Source: Pseudomonas sp. ICMP22404
Lineage (GTDB): Bacteria > Pseudomonadota > Gammaproteobacteria > Pseudomonadales > Pseudomonadaceae
Direction: 5' to 3'
Length of the DNA: 64,000 bases
Assembly (NCBI RefSeq): GCF_006227205.1
Contig: NZ_VCNG01000003.1
Span: 124,001-188,000 of the forward strand
Of the stretch, positions 45,701-54,353 are shown piece by piece (within the stretch, counting starts at the first letter, position 1; each line of letters opens with the position of its first letter). The notes beneath the pieces were generated by a model. The model made no database searches. It saw only the letters and a list, made by a program, of their open reading frames with translations, and was not told where the DNA came from. Both the position numbers and the translations under genes were made by a program.

Positions 45701-48700
45701 CGCTGCCGGACTACATGGTCCCGACCGCCTTCGTCATCCTCGAATCCTTGCCCCTGACCCCCAGCGGCAAAGTCGAAAAACGCTCCTTGCCGCAACCCGA
45801 GGCCGACGCTCTCGGCGATAACTACGTCGCCGCCCGAAGCGAGAGCGAGCAACAGCTCGCCGCTATCTGGGCCAGTGTCCTCAACCTGCCACGGGTCGGT
45901 ATCACCGATGACTTTTTCGAACTCGGCGGACACTCTCTGCTCGCCACCCAGGTCGTCTCGCGCATTCGTAAAAAAATGAACGTTGACCTGGCGCTGCGCA
46001 CCCTGTTCGAAGCCCCCACGATCGAACAACTGCTGCTGCGTATCAACAGAAGCCCGGCATCGGCCCTGCCGGCAATCGCTGCCGCCGGCACGGGGTCGGG
46101 GATCAAAGCTGCGTCTTTTGGCCAGGAACGATTGTTTTTCTTGAATCGCCTTGACCATTCGAGCACGGCCTACAACATCCCACTGGCCCTGGAACTGAAC
46201 GGCGCGCTGCACGTACCAACGCTGCGTCAGTGCCTGGACGAACTGATCCGGCGCCACGAGCCCCTGCGCACGACCTTTTCCCTTGGAGAAGACGGCCAGG
46301 TGGTGAGCATCGTTCACCCGCAGGTCGCCGACGTACTGGTCTATACCGACCTGTGTCATGCCCCACAACCGCTTTCGCTGGCCCGGGACCAGGCACGCAG
46401 GGGCGCGCAGCAATTGTTCTCGCTGGAGAACGGCCCACTGCTACGGGTATCCCTGCTGCGGGTAGCGGAACAGCAACATGTCCTTCTGTTTACCTTGCAT
46501 CACATCATTGCCGACGGCTGGTCGATCGCGGTGCTCAGCCGTGAAGTCAGCGCGCTCTACCAGGCGTTCAAGGCGGGTCAGGCCTCCCCCCTGCCGCCCC
46601 TGGAGATCCAGTACAGCGACTACACCCTCTGGCAACGGGAGTGCCTGGCCCCGAGTGTATTCGAGGCGCAGGCCGATTACTGGCGCCAGCAACTGTCTCG
46701 GGCCCCCGCCAGCCTCGAGCTGCCAACCGACCGACCGCGCCCGGCGATACAGACCTACCGCGGCCAAGTCATCAGCCGGACGTTGGCCCCGGCCCTGTCC
46801 GGGCAGATCGACTCCTTGAGCCAACGCTTGGGCGCGACGCCGTTCATGACCCTGCTGGCCCTGTTCAACCTGCTATTGAGCCGCCACAGTGGCCAACACG
46901 ACATCGTCGTCGGTACGCCCATTGCCAATCGGACCCGTACCGAGGTCGAACCCTTGATCGGCCTGTTCGTCAACACCCTCGCCCTGCGCACGCGGCTCGA
47001 GGGAAACCCAACCTTCCGCCAATTGCTGGAACAGGTCAGAAACACCACCCTCGGCGCCTACGCCCATCAGGACCTGCCGTTCGAGAAAGTCGTCGAGGCC
47101 CTGGATGTTCCCCGGGACATGAGCCGCTCACCGCTGTTCCAAGTGATGTTCGTCCTGCAGAACACCGCGCCCGAGGAGTTGCGGCTTCCTGGCCTGGACG
47201 TCCGCAGCTTCGACATCGGCGCCACCGCCGCCAAGTTCGATCTGAGCCTGGAACTGACGCCTTCGGCCGACGGCTACCAGGCGCGCTGGGAATACAACAG
47301 CGACCTCTTCGAGGCCGCCACCCTCGAACGCATGGCCACGCAGTTTCAAACCCTGGCGGAATCTGTCGTCCAGAACGCCGAGAAACCAATCGCCAACCTC
47401 GATCTGCTCTGCGCATCGGAAAAAAACCGGATGCTCGAGCACTGGAATGCAACCGATGTGAGCTTCCATCCGGTGGCGGCGCTTCATCACCTGTTCGAAC
47501 AACAGGTCGAGCAGACCCCAGGCGCCATCGCGGTCAGCTTTGAAGGGCAACATCTCTGCTATCGGGAACTCAACGAAAAAGCCAACCAGTTGGCCCATCA
47601 CCTGATTCAACGCGGCGTCGGGCCAGACGATCTGGTCGCAATCTGTCTGGAGCGAAGCGTCGAGATGGTCGTCGGTCTGCTGGGGATCCTGAAGGCCGGC
47701 GGTGCCTACGTGCCGATCGATCCGCACTACCCCGACGAGCGTATCGCCTACATGCTCGAAGATGCCTCGCCGGTCATGACCCTGACTCAACGCAGCCTGA
47801 TCGATCGGGTCGTATTGCAAAATACCGACAGCCTGTGCCTGGACTCGGACGCGGCGTTTGCCCTCCAGCCGAAAACCAACCCCGGGCGCTCGCTGGAGCC
47901 GGCCTGCCTGGCCTACTGCATCTACACCTCGGGCTCGACGGGCAAACCGAAAGGCTCATTGAACAGCCACCAGGCCATCATCAACCGAATCCTCTGGATG
48001 CAGGACGCCTTCCCGCTGGACGCCACTGACCGGGTGCTGCAGAAGACACCGTTTTCGTTCGACGTATCCGTCTGGGAGTTCTTCTGGCCACTGTCCGTGG
48101 GCGCTCGCCTGCTGCTGGCCAAGCCCGAAGGACACAAGGACCCTGGCTACCTGGAAGCGCTTATCGAACGTGAAGGTGTCACCACCGCGCATTTCGTCCC
48201 TTCGATGCTCAGCGCTTACATGGCCTTTACCCAGGCCGATCATAGCCGTGCACTGCGCCGGGTCTTCAGCAGTGGCGAGGCGCTTTCCAGTTCGGTGCAA
48301 AATGAATTCTTCAAGCGCTACCCGGCGACGCAACTGCACAATCTGTATGGCCCAACCGAGGCCGCGATAGACGTCACCCATTGGCACTGCCAGCCCAATG
48401 ACACGCGTGATGCCGTACCCATCGGCCGACCGATCGCGAACACTCGCACTTACATTCTCGACGATGCGCTGCAACCCGTTCCCATCGGTGTGACCGGCCA
48501 GCTTTACCTGACCGGCGTGCAACTGTCCCGGGGCTACCTGAAGCGTGCGGACCTGACCGCCGAGCGGTTCCTGCCCGATCCCCACGGAACACCGGGCAGC
48601 CGGATGTACATGACTGGCGATATTGCCCGTTACCGTGCCAGCGGCGATATCGAATACCTGGGACGCAACGACCAGCAGATCAAGCTGCGCGGCTTCCGCA

Positions 48701-50007
48701 TCGAGTTGGGTGAAATTGAAATGCGGCTGTGCGCTCACCCGCAAATCAGCCAGGCCGTCGTCAGCATGCACGCCAGCGAGCCCGACAACCCGACCCTCAC
48801 GGCCTATTTGGTTGGCGTTGCCGGGGACCAGCCGAATGTCGCTGAGCTGAGAGCGTTTCTGGCCCAGACGCTGCCAAGCCATATGGTGGATATCTCATTC
48901 CTGTTTCTTGAGCAGTTGCCATTGACCTCGAACGGCAAGATCGACCGGCGAGCACTCCCCGCGCCTGTCATCACGTCTCAGCCGCTCCCTGGCCAACTGT
49001 GCGCGCCGACCACGCCGCTCGGAAAAAGCGTGGCGACTATTTGGAAAAACACGCTGAAACTCGACGCCATCGCCTTGAACGACAACTTCTTCCACAGAGG
49101 CGGGCACTCGCTGCTGGCGATGAAGATGATCGATCAGGTCAACCGGGAACTGGGACTCGCCGCCTCCGTGCGCGACGTTTTCGAGTCAGCGGATCTGGGT
49201 GCCTTCATCGACAGAATCAGCCAGGGGCTCGGCGAACGGAACTCGACCTGTATCAGGCTCAAGGGAGGGACGCACAAACACCTGTTCCTGGTGCATGCCG
49301 TTGGCGGTGTGGTGTCGCCCTACATCAAACTTTCACAGCTGTTGCCCGATGACATGAATGTGCATGCCTTCCAGGCCAAAGGCATTGAAGGCGGCGCTCC
49401 CGTCTTCCAGACCCTGGAAGAGTTGGCCATGACCTATATCGCAGAGATGCTTGAGGTCCAGCCCGAAGGGCCGTACTTGCTGGGTGGCTGGTCAATGGGC
49501 GGGGTGATTGCCTTTGAGATGGCCCGTCAACTTGAAAGGCAAGACCGGCAAGCGCACCTGTTGCTGATCGACGCACCAGCGCCAGGCCGTCCAGCACAGG
49601 CGCAGACATGGCCCTTGGGGGCCTACCTGATGGACATGGCCCGCTCACTCTCGGTCAGCCTGCCATTCTCGGCCAGCGAGATGAGCCAACTGATTGAACA
49701 TCCAGACCGGGACCCTCTGGCTATTACCGCGGCACGGCGGATCGGCTTGATCCCGGACAGCATGGACGACCACCAGCTGACGCGACGACTGCAGGTCTTC
49801 CAGGCCAACCAACAGGCCCTGGCGGATTATCTTCCCGAAGCCGGGATAAACAGCGACCTGACGTTACTGCACACAGAAGAAAGTGCCGAACTCCGGAACC
49901 AGTGGCGACCTTGGTGTGAGCGGTCGTTCAAGACGCATGCCTTCAAGGCCGACCACTACAGCATTCTGGAAGCTGCCACGCCGTATATCTGCAAGCACTT
50001 CAATTAA
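39772..50007 (+). CDS. NRPS 2: (C-A-PCP)x3-TE
   Basis: A 3411-aa, three-module synthetase ending in a thioesterase. C domains carry HHIVADG (near 140), HHIIGDG (about 1184) and HHIIADG (about 2243). PCP GGHS motifs fall near 992, 2051 and 3111. The thioesterase (about 3162-3411) shows GWSMGG and the DHYSIL histidine. Pocket codes by eye are D-I-L-Q-L-G-M-I-W-K (Gly), D-V-D-L-V-G-Q-F-V-K (no match I know), and D-V-W-H-F-S-L-I-D-K (Ser). No epimerisation domain or dual C/E motif was seen. With NRPS 1 the chain is acyl-Ser-Gly-X-Ser; release may be by hydrolysis or cyclisation onto a serine hydroxyl. C3 and C4-type domains of modules 3 and 4 are near-duplicates. Confidence 0.94.
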   Translation: MSADQFSTSFAQQRLWFLEQYEPGTGLYNIPAACRIRGVLRLDVLERSLNAVIQRHEALRTRFAVDDDLPVQIVSREAPVKITPVELTALVEQNVTLQQFMDDEAAKPFDLTTAPLIRATAVKVQPDEHILLLTVHHIVADGWSMSILLNELSSFYDAQLHATAPALPALEVHYADYAVWQREWLQEEVMQPQLDYWETQLKDAPSVLELPTDRPRPPRLDYAGNRVYFSLPVELGTQLQQLSQRHHTTVFTVLICAFNTLLFRLGNQSDISVGYPVANRNNAEIQPLIGFFVNTLVLRSQMRAEQPFADYLQQAQSTLLESDLHQDIPFERLVEALRPARELNHSPIFQVLFSFFNQDVAQALTLSATTSSALTQNSRFSKFDLSLEMNTCQGTLGGFFEYRTALYDQATIECMSGYYRVLLESIVADANTRIGDLELLPQQERLSRLAPAATLADPRAVDQCVHDLFLTQAQLTPDAIAILCAGQQVSYRQLEQQARTIAARLVALGAGPETCVAVCLDRSITMVAALLGTWIAGATYIPLDPGYPHARLLHMLQDSGAKVLLSEKQYAETFIDEGLHIVLLDRAEPEPLYSDSRYPVTARNTAYVIYTSGSTGLPKGVQVPHRAVVNFLLSMTEQPGINAQDRLLAVTSISFDISVLELFLPLINGASLVLAERDAAADGQALIKLAIHQNVTFIQATPSTYWLMLEAGWPSTLALKVLCGGEALAPALARKLLQRTDSLWNMYGPTETTIWSAISRVTDETSSIGRPIANTVLRVLDEGSRLCATGSPGELHIGGEGVARGYLNRADLTAQKFVPDPYGSAAGDRLYKTGDLVKWLPNGEIEFLGRIDHQVKVRGFRIELGEIEAQLVSYPDVRQGVVIVREDQPGEQQIVAYLLVGEQYSADPAQLRQHLAQTLPGYMIPSHFVVLEQLPLTPNGKIDRKRLPAPCVTPPGDRHVLPGTAMEKVVADIWQQVLKLENIGITDNFFDLGGHSILATQVVSRLRKALNIDLTVRTLFEAPTIAQLVECLGSESVRQAPPILPYSLPGRPQLLSFAQERLFFLNHFEPASAAYNIALALELSGELEVAALHRSLDELIHRHESLRTTFALNEDGKPQAQVHSEALGQLVYSDLRHHPTPRLIAQTQANAEAQQLFSLEEGPLLRASLLQIADQRHLLLLTLHHIIGDGWSVAVLAREVMALYQAFTQGQPSPLPPLEIQYSDYAFWQREWQAPIEFDAQIAYWAQHLDQAPTTLELPTDRPRPAIQTYRGQVISRSLDKSLSEQIDALSQAQGATPFMTLLALFNVLLNRYSGQQDIVIGTPIANRTRSEVEPLIGLFINTLALRTRLESNPTFSELLEQVRNTTLSAYAHQELPFEKVVEALAIPRDMSRSPLFQVLFILQNTPLETLALPGLDIGSFPVESTTAKFDLTLELTPSAQGYQMRWEYNCDLFDTDTVERMASHFETLARSAIDNAQQPIQLLPMITAQEKQRILLDWNAMHRPYRPLAVHQLFTEMSEQCASLPAVVFGTESMTYLQLEARSNQFAHHLQHSGVQPGMLVGICLERSMHVPVAILAILKAGAVCVPMDPSYPTERLRFMAQDARAHLIVTQTSLLPRVEGCSDTVICMDQCASAWEQASSNPARQQNLLDLCYVIYTSGSTGQPKGAALTHEMLTNLVQWQLTESRLGRGDNTLQFSPLSFDVSFDEFFSTWASGGTLVMVSEETRRDPVLLLELIQQQEIARLFIPFVALQGIADAARDLDQLACLKEIVCGGEQLQVTQEVVELFQKLPDALLHNQYGPTESHFVTGYRLSGDASQWPALPPIGKPLFNSQMYVLDASLEPVPVGVRGDLYIAGVHLARCYWERPDITAERFIPNPHSLTPGARMYKTGDVARYLPDGNIEYLGRSDHQVKIRGFRIELAEVEQALMALDTVASAAAVVREDRPGLKKLVGYLVAKSDCTPVIADIKEQLKRTLPDYMVPTAFVILESLPLTPSGKVEKRSLPQPEADALGDNYVAARSESEQQLAAIWASVLNLPRVGITDDFFELGGHSLLATQVVSRIRKKMNVDLALRTLFEAPTIEQLLLRINRSPASALPAIAAAGTGSGIKAASFGQERLFFLNRLDHSSTAYNIPLALELNGALHVPTLRQCLDELIRRHEPLRTTFSLGEDGQVVSIVHPQVADVLVYTDLCHAPQPLSLARDQARRGAQQLFSLENGPLLRVSLLRVAEQQHVLLFTLHHIIADGWSIAVLSREVSALYQAFKAGQASPLPPLEIQYSDYTLWQRECLAPSVFEAQADYWRQQLSRAPASLELPTDRPRPAIQTYRGQVISRTLAPALSGQIDSLSQRLGATPFMTLLALFNLLLSRHSGQHDIVVGTPIANRTRTEVEPLIGLFVNTLALRTRLEGNPTFRQLLEQVRNTTLGAYAHQDLPFEKVVEALDVPRDMSRSPLFQVMFVLQNTAPEELRLPGLDVRSFDIGATAAKFDLSLELTPSADGYQARWEYNSDLFEAATLERMATQFQTLAESVVQNAEKPIANLDLLCASEKNRMLEHWNATDVSFHPVAALHHLFEQQVEQTPGAIAVSFEGQHLCYRELNEKANQLAHHLIQRGVGPDDLVAICLERSVEMVVGLLGILKAGGAYVPIDPHYPDERIAYMLEDASPVMTLTQRSLIDRVVLQNTDSLCLDSDAAFALQPKTNPGRSLEPACLAYCIYTSGSTGKPKGSLNSHQAIINRILWMQDAFPLDATDRVLQKTPFSFDVSVWEFFWPLSVGARLLLAKPEGHKDPGYLEALIEREGVTTAHFVPSMLSAYMAFTQADHSRALRRVFSSGEALSSSVQNEFFKRYPATQLHNLYGPTEAAIDVTHWHCQPNDTRDAVPIGRPIANTRTYILDDALQPVPIGVTGQLYLTGVQLSRGYLKRADLTAERFLPDPHGTPGSRMYMTGDIARYRASGDIEYLGRNDQQIKLRGFRIELGEIEMRLCAHPQISQAVVSMHASEPDNPTLTAYLVGVAGDQPNVAELRAFLAQTLPSHMVDISFLFLEQLPLTSNGKIDRRALPAPVITSQPLPGQLCAPTTPLGKSVATIWKNTLKLDAIALNDNFFHRGGHSLLAMKMIDQVNRELGLAASVRDVFESADLGAFIDRISQGLGERNSTCIRLKGGTHKHLFLVHAVGGVVSPYIKLSQLLPDDMNVHAFQAKGIEGGAPVFQTLEELAMTYIAEMLEVQPEGPYLLGGWSMGGVIAFEMARQLERQDRQAHLLLIDAPAPGRPAQAQTWPLGAYLMDMARSLSVSLPFSASEMSQLIEHPDRDPLAITAARRIGLIPDSMDDHQLTRRLQVFQANQQALADYLPEAGINSDLTLLHTEESAELRNQWRPWCERSFKTHAFKADHYSILEAATPYICKHFN

Positions 50008-50042
50008 ACACGAACAAACAAGATGGTTTGATAAGGAATGCC

Positions 50043-52394
50043 ATGACCAACTTCAACGCTGATGTTTACACCCCGGCCAGTGTGCAAAGAGCCTCCGCGA
50101 ACATGGCCTATGGCTTGAGTGACGTCGCTCATCCAAGCCCACTATTCCTGGAGACCCCGTACAGCGAACTCTGGAGCCGAAACGTCGGTTCCGCAGTTGT
50201 CAGCCTCTCGATCACGGCAGACGCCGCCTTGCTCGTCATTGCGTGTAAAAACCGCAACCTGAAGGTGCTGTCCCGTGACTGCGAGTTGCTCTGGTCCCAT
50301 CGGTTTGCTGATGAGATCACCGCCACGGCCATCTCTTGCGCTCATCACATCGCGGTAGGCACGCAACGGACGTCGGATGGAACGGGCACGGTCTCTCTCT
50401 TCAATGCCGATGGACAGGAGCTGTTCAACGCCGTACTGGAATCGCCGGTCCACAGTGTCAGCTTCTCGGCTGATGGTGCTCGCCTGAGCCTTCGCTGCAA
50501 AAACCAGACGCATCACATCGCCACGCGAGTGGAGAACACTTATCAGCTCAGCCAAACCCGGCAACCGCATCTGGAAGACGCCAGCCATACCGACACCTTG
50601 TGGGCGCTCAAGGACCGGGCGCTCGGCGGGCAGCATCAGGATGCCCGCACTTCCAGTGTCGCGGTGTCCCAGGGCGGAACGGTTGCGATAGGATCGCTGG
50701 ATGGCAAGATCCATCTCCTCAACCGCCAAGGCAAGCAACTCTGGTCCCGGCAAGTGGATGGCGAGGTCTGGGCCCTGGGCATTTCGGAAAATGGTTCGAT
50801 CATCGTTTCAGGCTGCACCGACGGCACCGTCAAATTGCTCGCCAACCACGCCCATGATGCCTTTAACGAACAGATCAACATTCAACAGTCCATCGCCGAA
50901 CGTCTGGACAATGCCGCCGAGCAACGCCACGCGGTCAATGAAACCCTCGCCAGCCTGGGTCAGATGGGCCTGACCGAGTACGCCGCAAACTGGCTGAACG
51001 AAGGAGCGCTGCAGCTGGGCCAGGACAACCTGGATGAACTCGCCATCAAACTGCTCAGCGAGGACGTACAACGCTTCCCCAAACACTACACCAGCCATTT
51101 CCTCCTGGCCCAGGCCCACCAGAAACGCCAGGAATGGCATCAAGCCGCACGGCACTTCACCTGGGCCGGCCAGGATGAACGGATGAAACTGCAGAGTTTC
51201 ACCCTGGCCGGAGAATCCTTTCTCAATGCGGGTCTGCCCTCCGCAGCCAAATCCGCGTTCCGGCGAGCACGGGAGCTGACCGTCACCGAAGAGGCGAAAA
51301 AGACGCTCTACACCTTGGGCCGCATCCATGAGGAACAAGGCTCTGTCACTGAAGCCCAGAAATACTACGAGGTGGTGTTCACCCTCAACCCCAATTATCT
51401 CGATGTCTGCGCCAGGCTGCAGAGTCTCAATGCCCCATCCTCACAGCACACTTCCCGCCCCAACCCGGAAGACACGGACTGGTATGGCAGCCTGATTCAC
51501 GAACTGCTCAGCCCGGTCTCGCAGCGCGGTTTCGACCTGGCCCCTGAAGACGGTGTCCCACATCCTCGGACCACAGAACTGACGTCAGTGGCCGAGCATC
51601 GCAAGCGCTTGCTGTCGATCATTTCCGAGTACGCTCTGGACAGCCAGGACAAGGTCGCCGACGCGAAGCTCGACTACGACGTCGCCGCCTATATGCGCTA
51701 TGACTGTTCCGTCCCTGAGGACGAGGCGAAGAAGTCGCTGGAACTGGTCAACATGCTCGATTGCATCAAGCATTACGGACCGTTCAGCAAAAGCCTGGAC
51801 ATCGGCGCAGCCACCGGCCGCTACCCGACCCTGCTGGCCCAGCAAGGCATCCAGGCCTTTGGCGTCGATCTGGAACCGATGGCGGTGGAATATGCCCGGC
51901 AGAAGAGCAACGGTGCACTCAATCCGAACTTCCACCAGGGCGATGCCCGGGCACTGCCGTTCGAGAGCACCCAGTTCGATCTCATCACGTGCATGATGGG
52001 CACCGCGGCGCACTTTCCCAGACAAGACGTTCCCACCGTCCTTTCAGAAATTCATCGCTGCCTGGTGCCCGGTGGGTTCTGTGTCATCTCGACCTGGGAC
52101 ATCGAATGCCCGCACCTGACCTACCTTTCCATCTACTCCCATGAACAGAAAGAGTTGATGCGCCAGAACGCGATCAGCCGCGCCGATGCCAGCAAGATGG
52201 CCACCGCGCAAGGCTTCGTCGTCGAAGAGATCAGGAGCCTGGGATTGTTCCCGGAATCCCTGGGCTATGAGCTCGACCTGCAGCAGGACGGCCCTTACAG
52301 AATCAAGAACCTGCTGGACATGGATCTGGCCTTCAAAGCCAAATTTCCAAACCTGCATGGGCAGATGTACATGCTGATTATCAGGAAAATCTAA
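50043..52394 (+). CDS. Beta-propeller/TPR/SAM-methyltransferase fusion
   Basis: A 783-aa protein in three parts. The N-terminal 270 residues hold repeated strand motifs such as GSLDGKIHLLNRQGKQLW and SGCTDGTVKLL, fitting a WD40- or PQQ-type beta-propeller. Next is a helical stretch (about 320-460) with TPR-like repeats, for example TLGRIHEEQGSVTEAQKYYE. The C-terminal region has a class I methyltransferase fold with LDIGAATGRYPTLLA near residue 586 and GGFCVISTWD. ATG 50043 has AAGGA upstream. It lies between NRPS 2 and the MbtH-like gene, so it may methylate the lipopeptide while the repeats bind the synthetase. Its function is not established. Confidence 0.78.
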   Translation: MTNFNADVYTPASVQRASANMAYGLSDVAHPSPLFLETPYSELWSRNVGSAVVSLSITADAALLVIACKNRNLKVLSRDCELLWSHRFADEITATAISCAHHIAVGTQRTSDGTGTVSLFNADGQELFNAVLESPVHSVSFSADGARLSLRCKNQTHHIATRVENTYQLSQTRQPHLEDASHTDTLWALKDRALGGQHQDARTSSVAVSQGGTVAIGSLDGKIHLLNRQGKQLWSRQVDGEVWALGISENGSIIVSGCTDGTVKLLANHAHDAFNEQINIQQSIAERLDNAAEQRHAVNETLASLGQMGLTEYAANWLNEGALQLGQDNLDELAIKLLSEDVQRFPKHYTSHFLLAQAHQKRQEWHQAARHFTWAGQDERMKLQSFTLAGESFLNAGLPSAAKSAFRRARELTVTEEAKKTLYTLGRIHEEQGSVTEAQKYYEVVFTLNPNYLDVCARLQSLNAPSSQHTSRPNPEDTDWYGSLIHELLSPVSQRGFDLAPEDGVPHPRTTELTSVAEHRKRLLSIISEYALDSQDKVADAKLDYDVAAYMRYDCSVPEDEAKKSLELVNMLDCIKHYGPFSKSLDIGAATGRYPTLLAQQGIQAFGVDLEPMAVEYARQKSNGALNPNFHQGDARALPFESTQFDLITCMMGTAAHFPRQDVPTVLSEIHRCLVPGGFCVISTWDIECPHLTYLSIYSHEQKELMRQNAISRADASKMATAQGFVVEEIRSLGLFPESLGYELDLQQDGPYRIKNLLDMDLAFKAKFPNLHGQMYMLIIRKI

Positions 52395-52424
52395 CAATCC
52401 CTTCCATTCCAAGGTAGTGCAACC

Positions 52425-52631
52425 ATGACCACTGAAGAAAAAGACCACGGCGTTTACCTGGTCGTCGCCAACGCTGAAGAGCAGTACTCCATCTGGGCGG
52501 CCGACCTACCGCTGCCAGGAGGCTGGCACCTGGCGGGAAAACGCGGAAGCAAATCCGAATGCCTGGACTACATCAAGGAGGTGTGGACCGATATGCGGCC
52601 ACTGAGTCTACGGCAACGCTTACAGGCTTGA
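52425..52631 (+). CDS. MbtH-like NRPS accessory protein
   Basis: A 68-aa MbtH-like protein. It keeps the family pattern: VVANAEEQYSIW, the GGW tryptophan, GSKSECLDYI and WTDMRPLSLR. Such proteins bind the adenylation domains of cognate synthetases and are needed for their solubility or activity. AAGG precedes the ATG. Its place in the same operon as both NRPS genes marks it as their partner. This call is firm. Confidence 0.95.
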   Translation: MTTEEKDHGVYLVVANAEEQYSIWAADLPLPGGWHLAGKRGSKSECLDYIKEVWTDMRPLSLRQRLQA

Positions 52632-52773
52632 GTCGATTGCCGCGCACAGGGGTTCACAACTATCGTGGCCCCTCTGCAGGCGTCGAGATGTTCAACCGGT
52701 GACCTGCTCTCCAGCCCCGAATCCCCCAGGTGCGGATTCCAGGGGCCATGTCTTTATCTAAAGGAATAGCCTG

Positions 52774-54054
52774 ATGTCCGTGCGCAAAAGTTTCGCTGAA
52801 AAGGCAGCCATTTCAGACAACCGCGCCTCTCTTCTGCTACTGCTCATTGCGTTCGTCGATGCCGCCGGCCGTGGGCTTTTTCTCGCCGGAGCCACATTCT
52901 TCTATACCCAGGTCGTTGGCCTGAGCAACGTTGAAGTCGGTATCGGCCTGGCCTTGGCCGGTCTATGCGGCCTGGTCTGCGCGGTGCCCATCGGGCGCCT
53001 GGCGGATCGCCTTGGCGCCGCTCGGGTCCTGGCGTTTCTGCAGGTCTGGCGAATGGTCGGTTTTTTAATCTATCCCTTCGTCGACGAGTTCTACACGTTT
53101 CTACTGATTGCCTGCTTTATCGGCTGCGTCGAGCAAGCCGTCTGGCCCATCATCCAGACCCTGGTAGGGTCCGCGGTCAAAGCGGATGCCTACGTGAAGA
53201 CAATGTCCAAGGTGGCGATCGTCAGGAATGTCGCCTACATGCTGGCCGCCGGTGTCTTTTCCATTGTGGTCAGCTTCACCAGCGGTCCGGGGGCAGTGAT
53301 TGGCCTGCTCGTCGCCAACGCGCTGGCGTTCCTGTTTTCCGCCCTCTTGCTGGTGACCGCCAAGCTGCCTCACTCCACAAAGGATCCGGTGGATACCCAA
53401 CGTGTAGCGGCGCCTGCACACCCGTTGAAGAACCTGAATTTCTTATCGCTCTCGCTGTGCAACGGCATTCTGTCGTTACATCAGGCGGTCATGACCATCG
53501 CCATTCCTTTATGGTTGCTGACCAAGACACAGGCACCGAAGTCACTGATCGGTATCATTCTGGTGATCAACGGCATCATGGCCATCACCCTGCAACTGGC
53601 GTTCAGCAAGCGCGGCAACGAGGTGGTCCATGCGGCACGCAAGCACTTGTATGCTGGGATCACATTGGCACTTTCATGCGCGATGGTAGCGTTCACCACG
53701 GCGGAGCAACCCTCCTACCTGGTCGCTGGCATCCTGCTATTTGCCTGTGTGGTAATGACGTTTGGCGAGTTATGGCAATGTGCGGGCGCCTGGGGCATTT
53801 CGTATTATTTGGCCCCAGCCGAACATCGTGCCTACTACCTGAGCGTCTATGCGCTCGGAGCCAATCTGATGACCGTGATTTTTCCTGGGATATTACCCAT
53901 TGCCGTCGTAGAGGGCGGCTCCGCCGGGTGGATCGGCCTGGGGATCATCTTTGCCTTGGCAGGCATCGCCACCCCGCTTCTCGCCCGATCCGCGAGCCGT
54001 CGAGCCGTGACTGCAATGACCCCAGAGGTGAGCGTGGGCGGCGCGCAGGCTTGA
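52774..54054 (+). CDS. MFS exporter of the lipopeptide cluster
   Basis: A 426-aa major facilitator with about 12 helices and the loop 2-3 signature GRLADRLGAARVL. AAAGGA lies eight bases before the ATG. It is the last gene of the lipopeptide operon, 142 bp after the MbtH-like gene. Its position fits export of the acyl-tetrapeptide or self-protection. A role in uptake cannot be excluded. Confidence 0.85.
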   Translation: MSVRKSFAEKAAISDNRASLLLLLIAFVDAAGRGLFLAGATFFYTQVVGLSNVEVGIGLALAGLCGLVCAVPIGRLADRLGAARVLAFLQVWRMVGFLIYPFVDEFYTFLLIACFIGCVEQAVWPIIQTLVGSAVKADAYVKTMSKVAIVRNVAYMLAAGVFSIVVSFTSGPGAVIGLLVANALAFLFSALLLVTAKLPHSTKDPVDTQRVAAPAHPLKNLNFLSLSLCNGILSLHQAVMTIAIPLWLLTKTQAPKSLIGIILVINGIMAITLQLAFSKRGNEVVHAARKHLYAGITLALSCAMVAFTTAEQPSYLVAGILLFACVVMTFGELWQCAGAWGISYYLAPAEHRAYYLSVYALGANLMTVIFPGILPIAVVEGGSAGWIGLGIIFALAGIATPLLARSASRRAVTAMTPEVSVGGAQA

Positions 54055-54353
54055 CAGTGGGAATGTTCTGATAGGTGCGCCTATCCGTTGAAAACCGAGC
54101 ACAGGGGGCACAATGTGTCCCCGGCATTGCCACCACGGATAGCAACTCGCGTCGCACGGTCTCTCATAAATCCCCTCTACGCGCCATGTCTGCAATGTTG
54201 TTGGCACGACATTTTGTAACCTCCTAGTGACATTCAAGCGCACTTTGGCCACTGCCTGGCCGCCCTTTCAAAAAATTTGCATCATCTAAAAATCAATGGC
54301 ATCGTAATCAGCCAGGACGCTCTTTGCCGGCCCATTTTAGAAAGGATTCTATT
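54055..54353. other. Gap between lipopeptide operon and Lrp gene
   Basis: This 299-bp gap holds no gene I can support. Two short hairpins lie near the start, ATAGG-tgcg-CCTAT (54071-54084) and an imperfect one at about 54103-54121, but neither has a T-run. The end of the gap becomes AT-rich ahead of the regulator gene. Confidence 0.4.
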
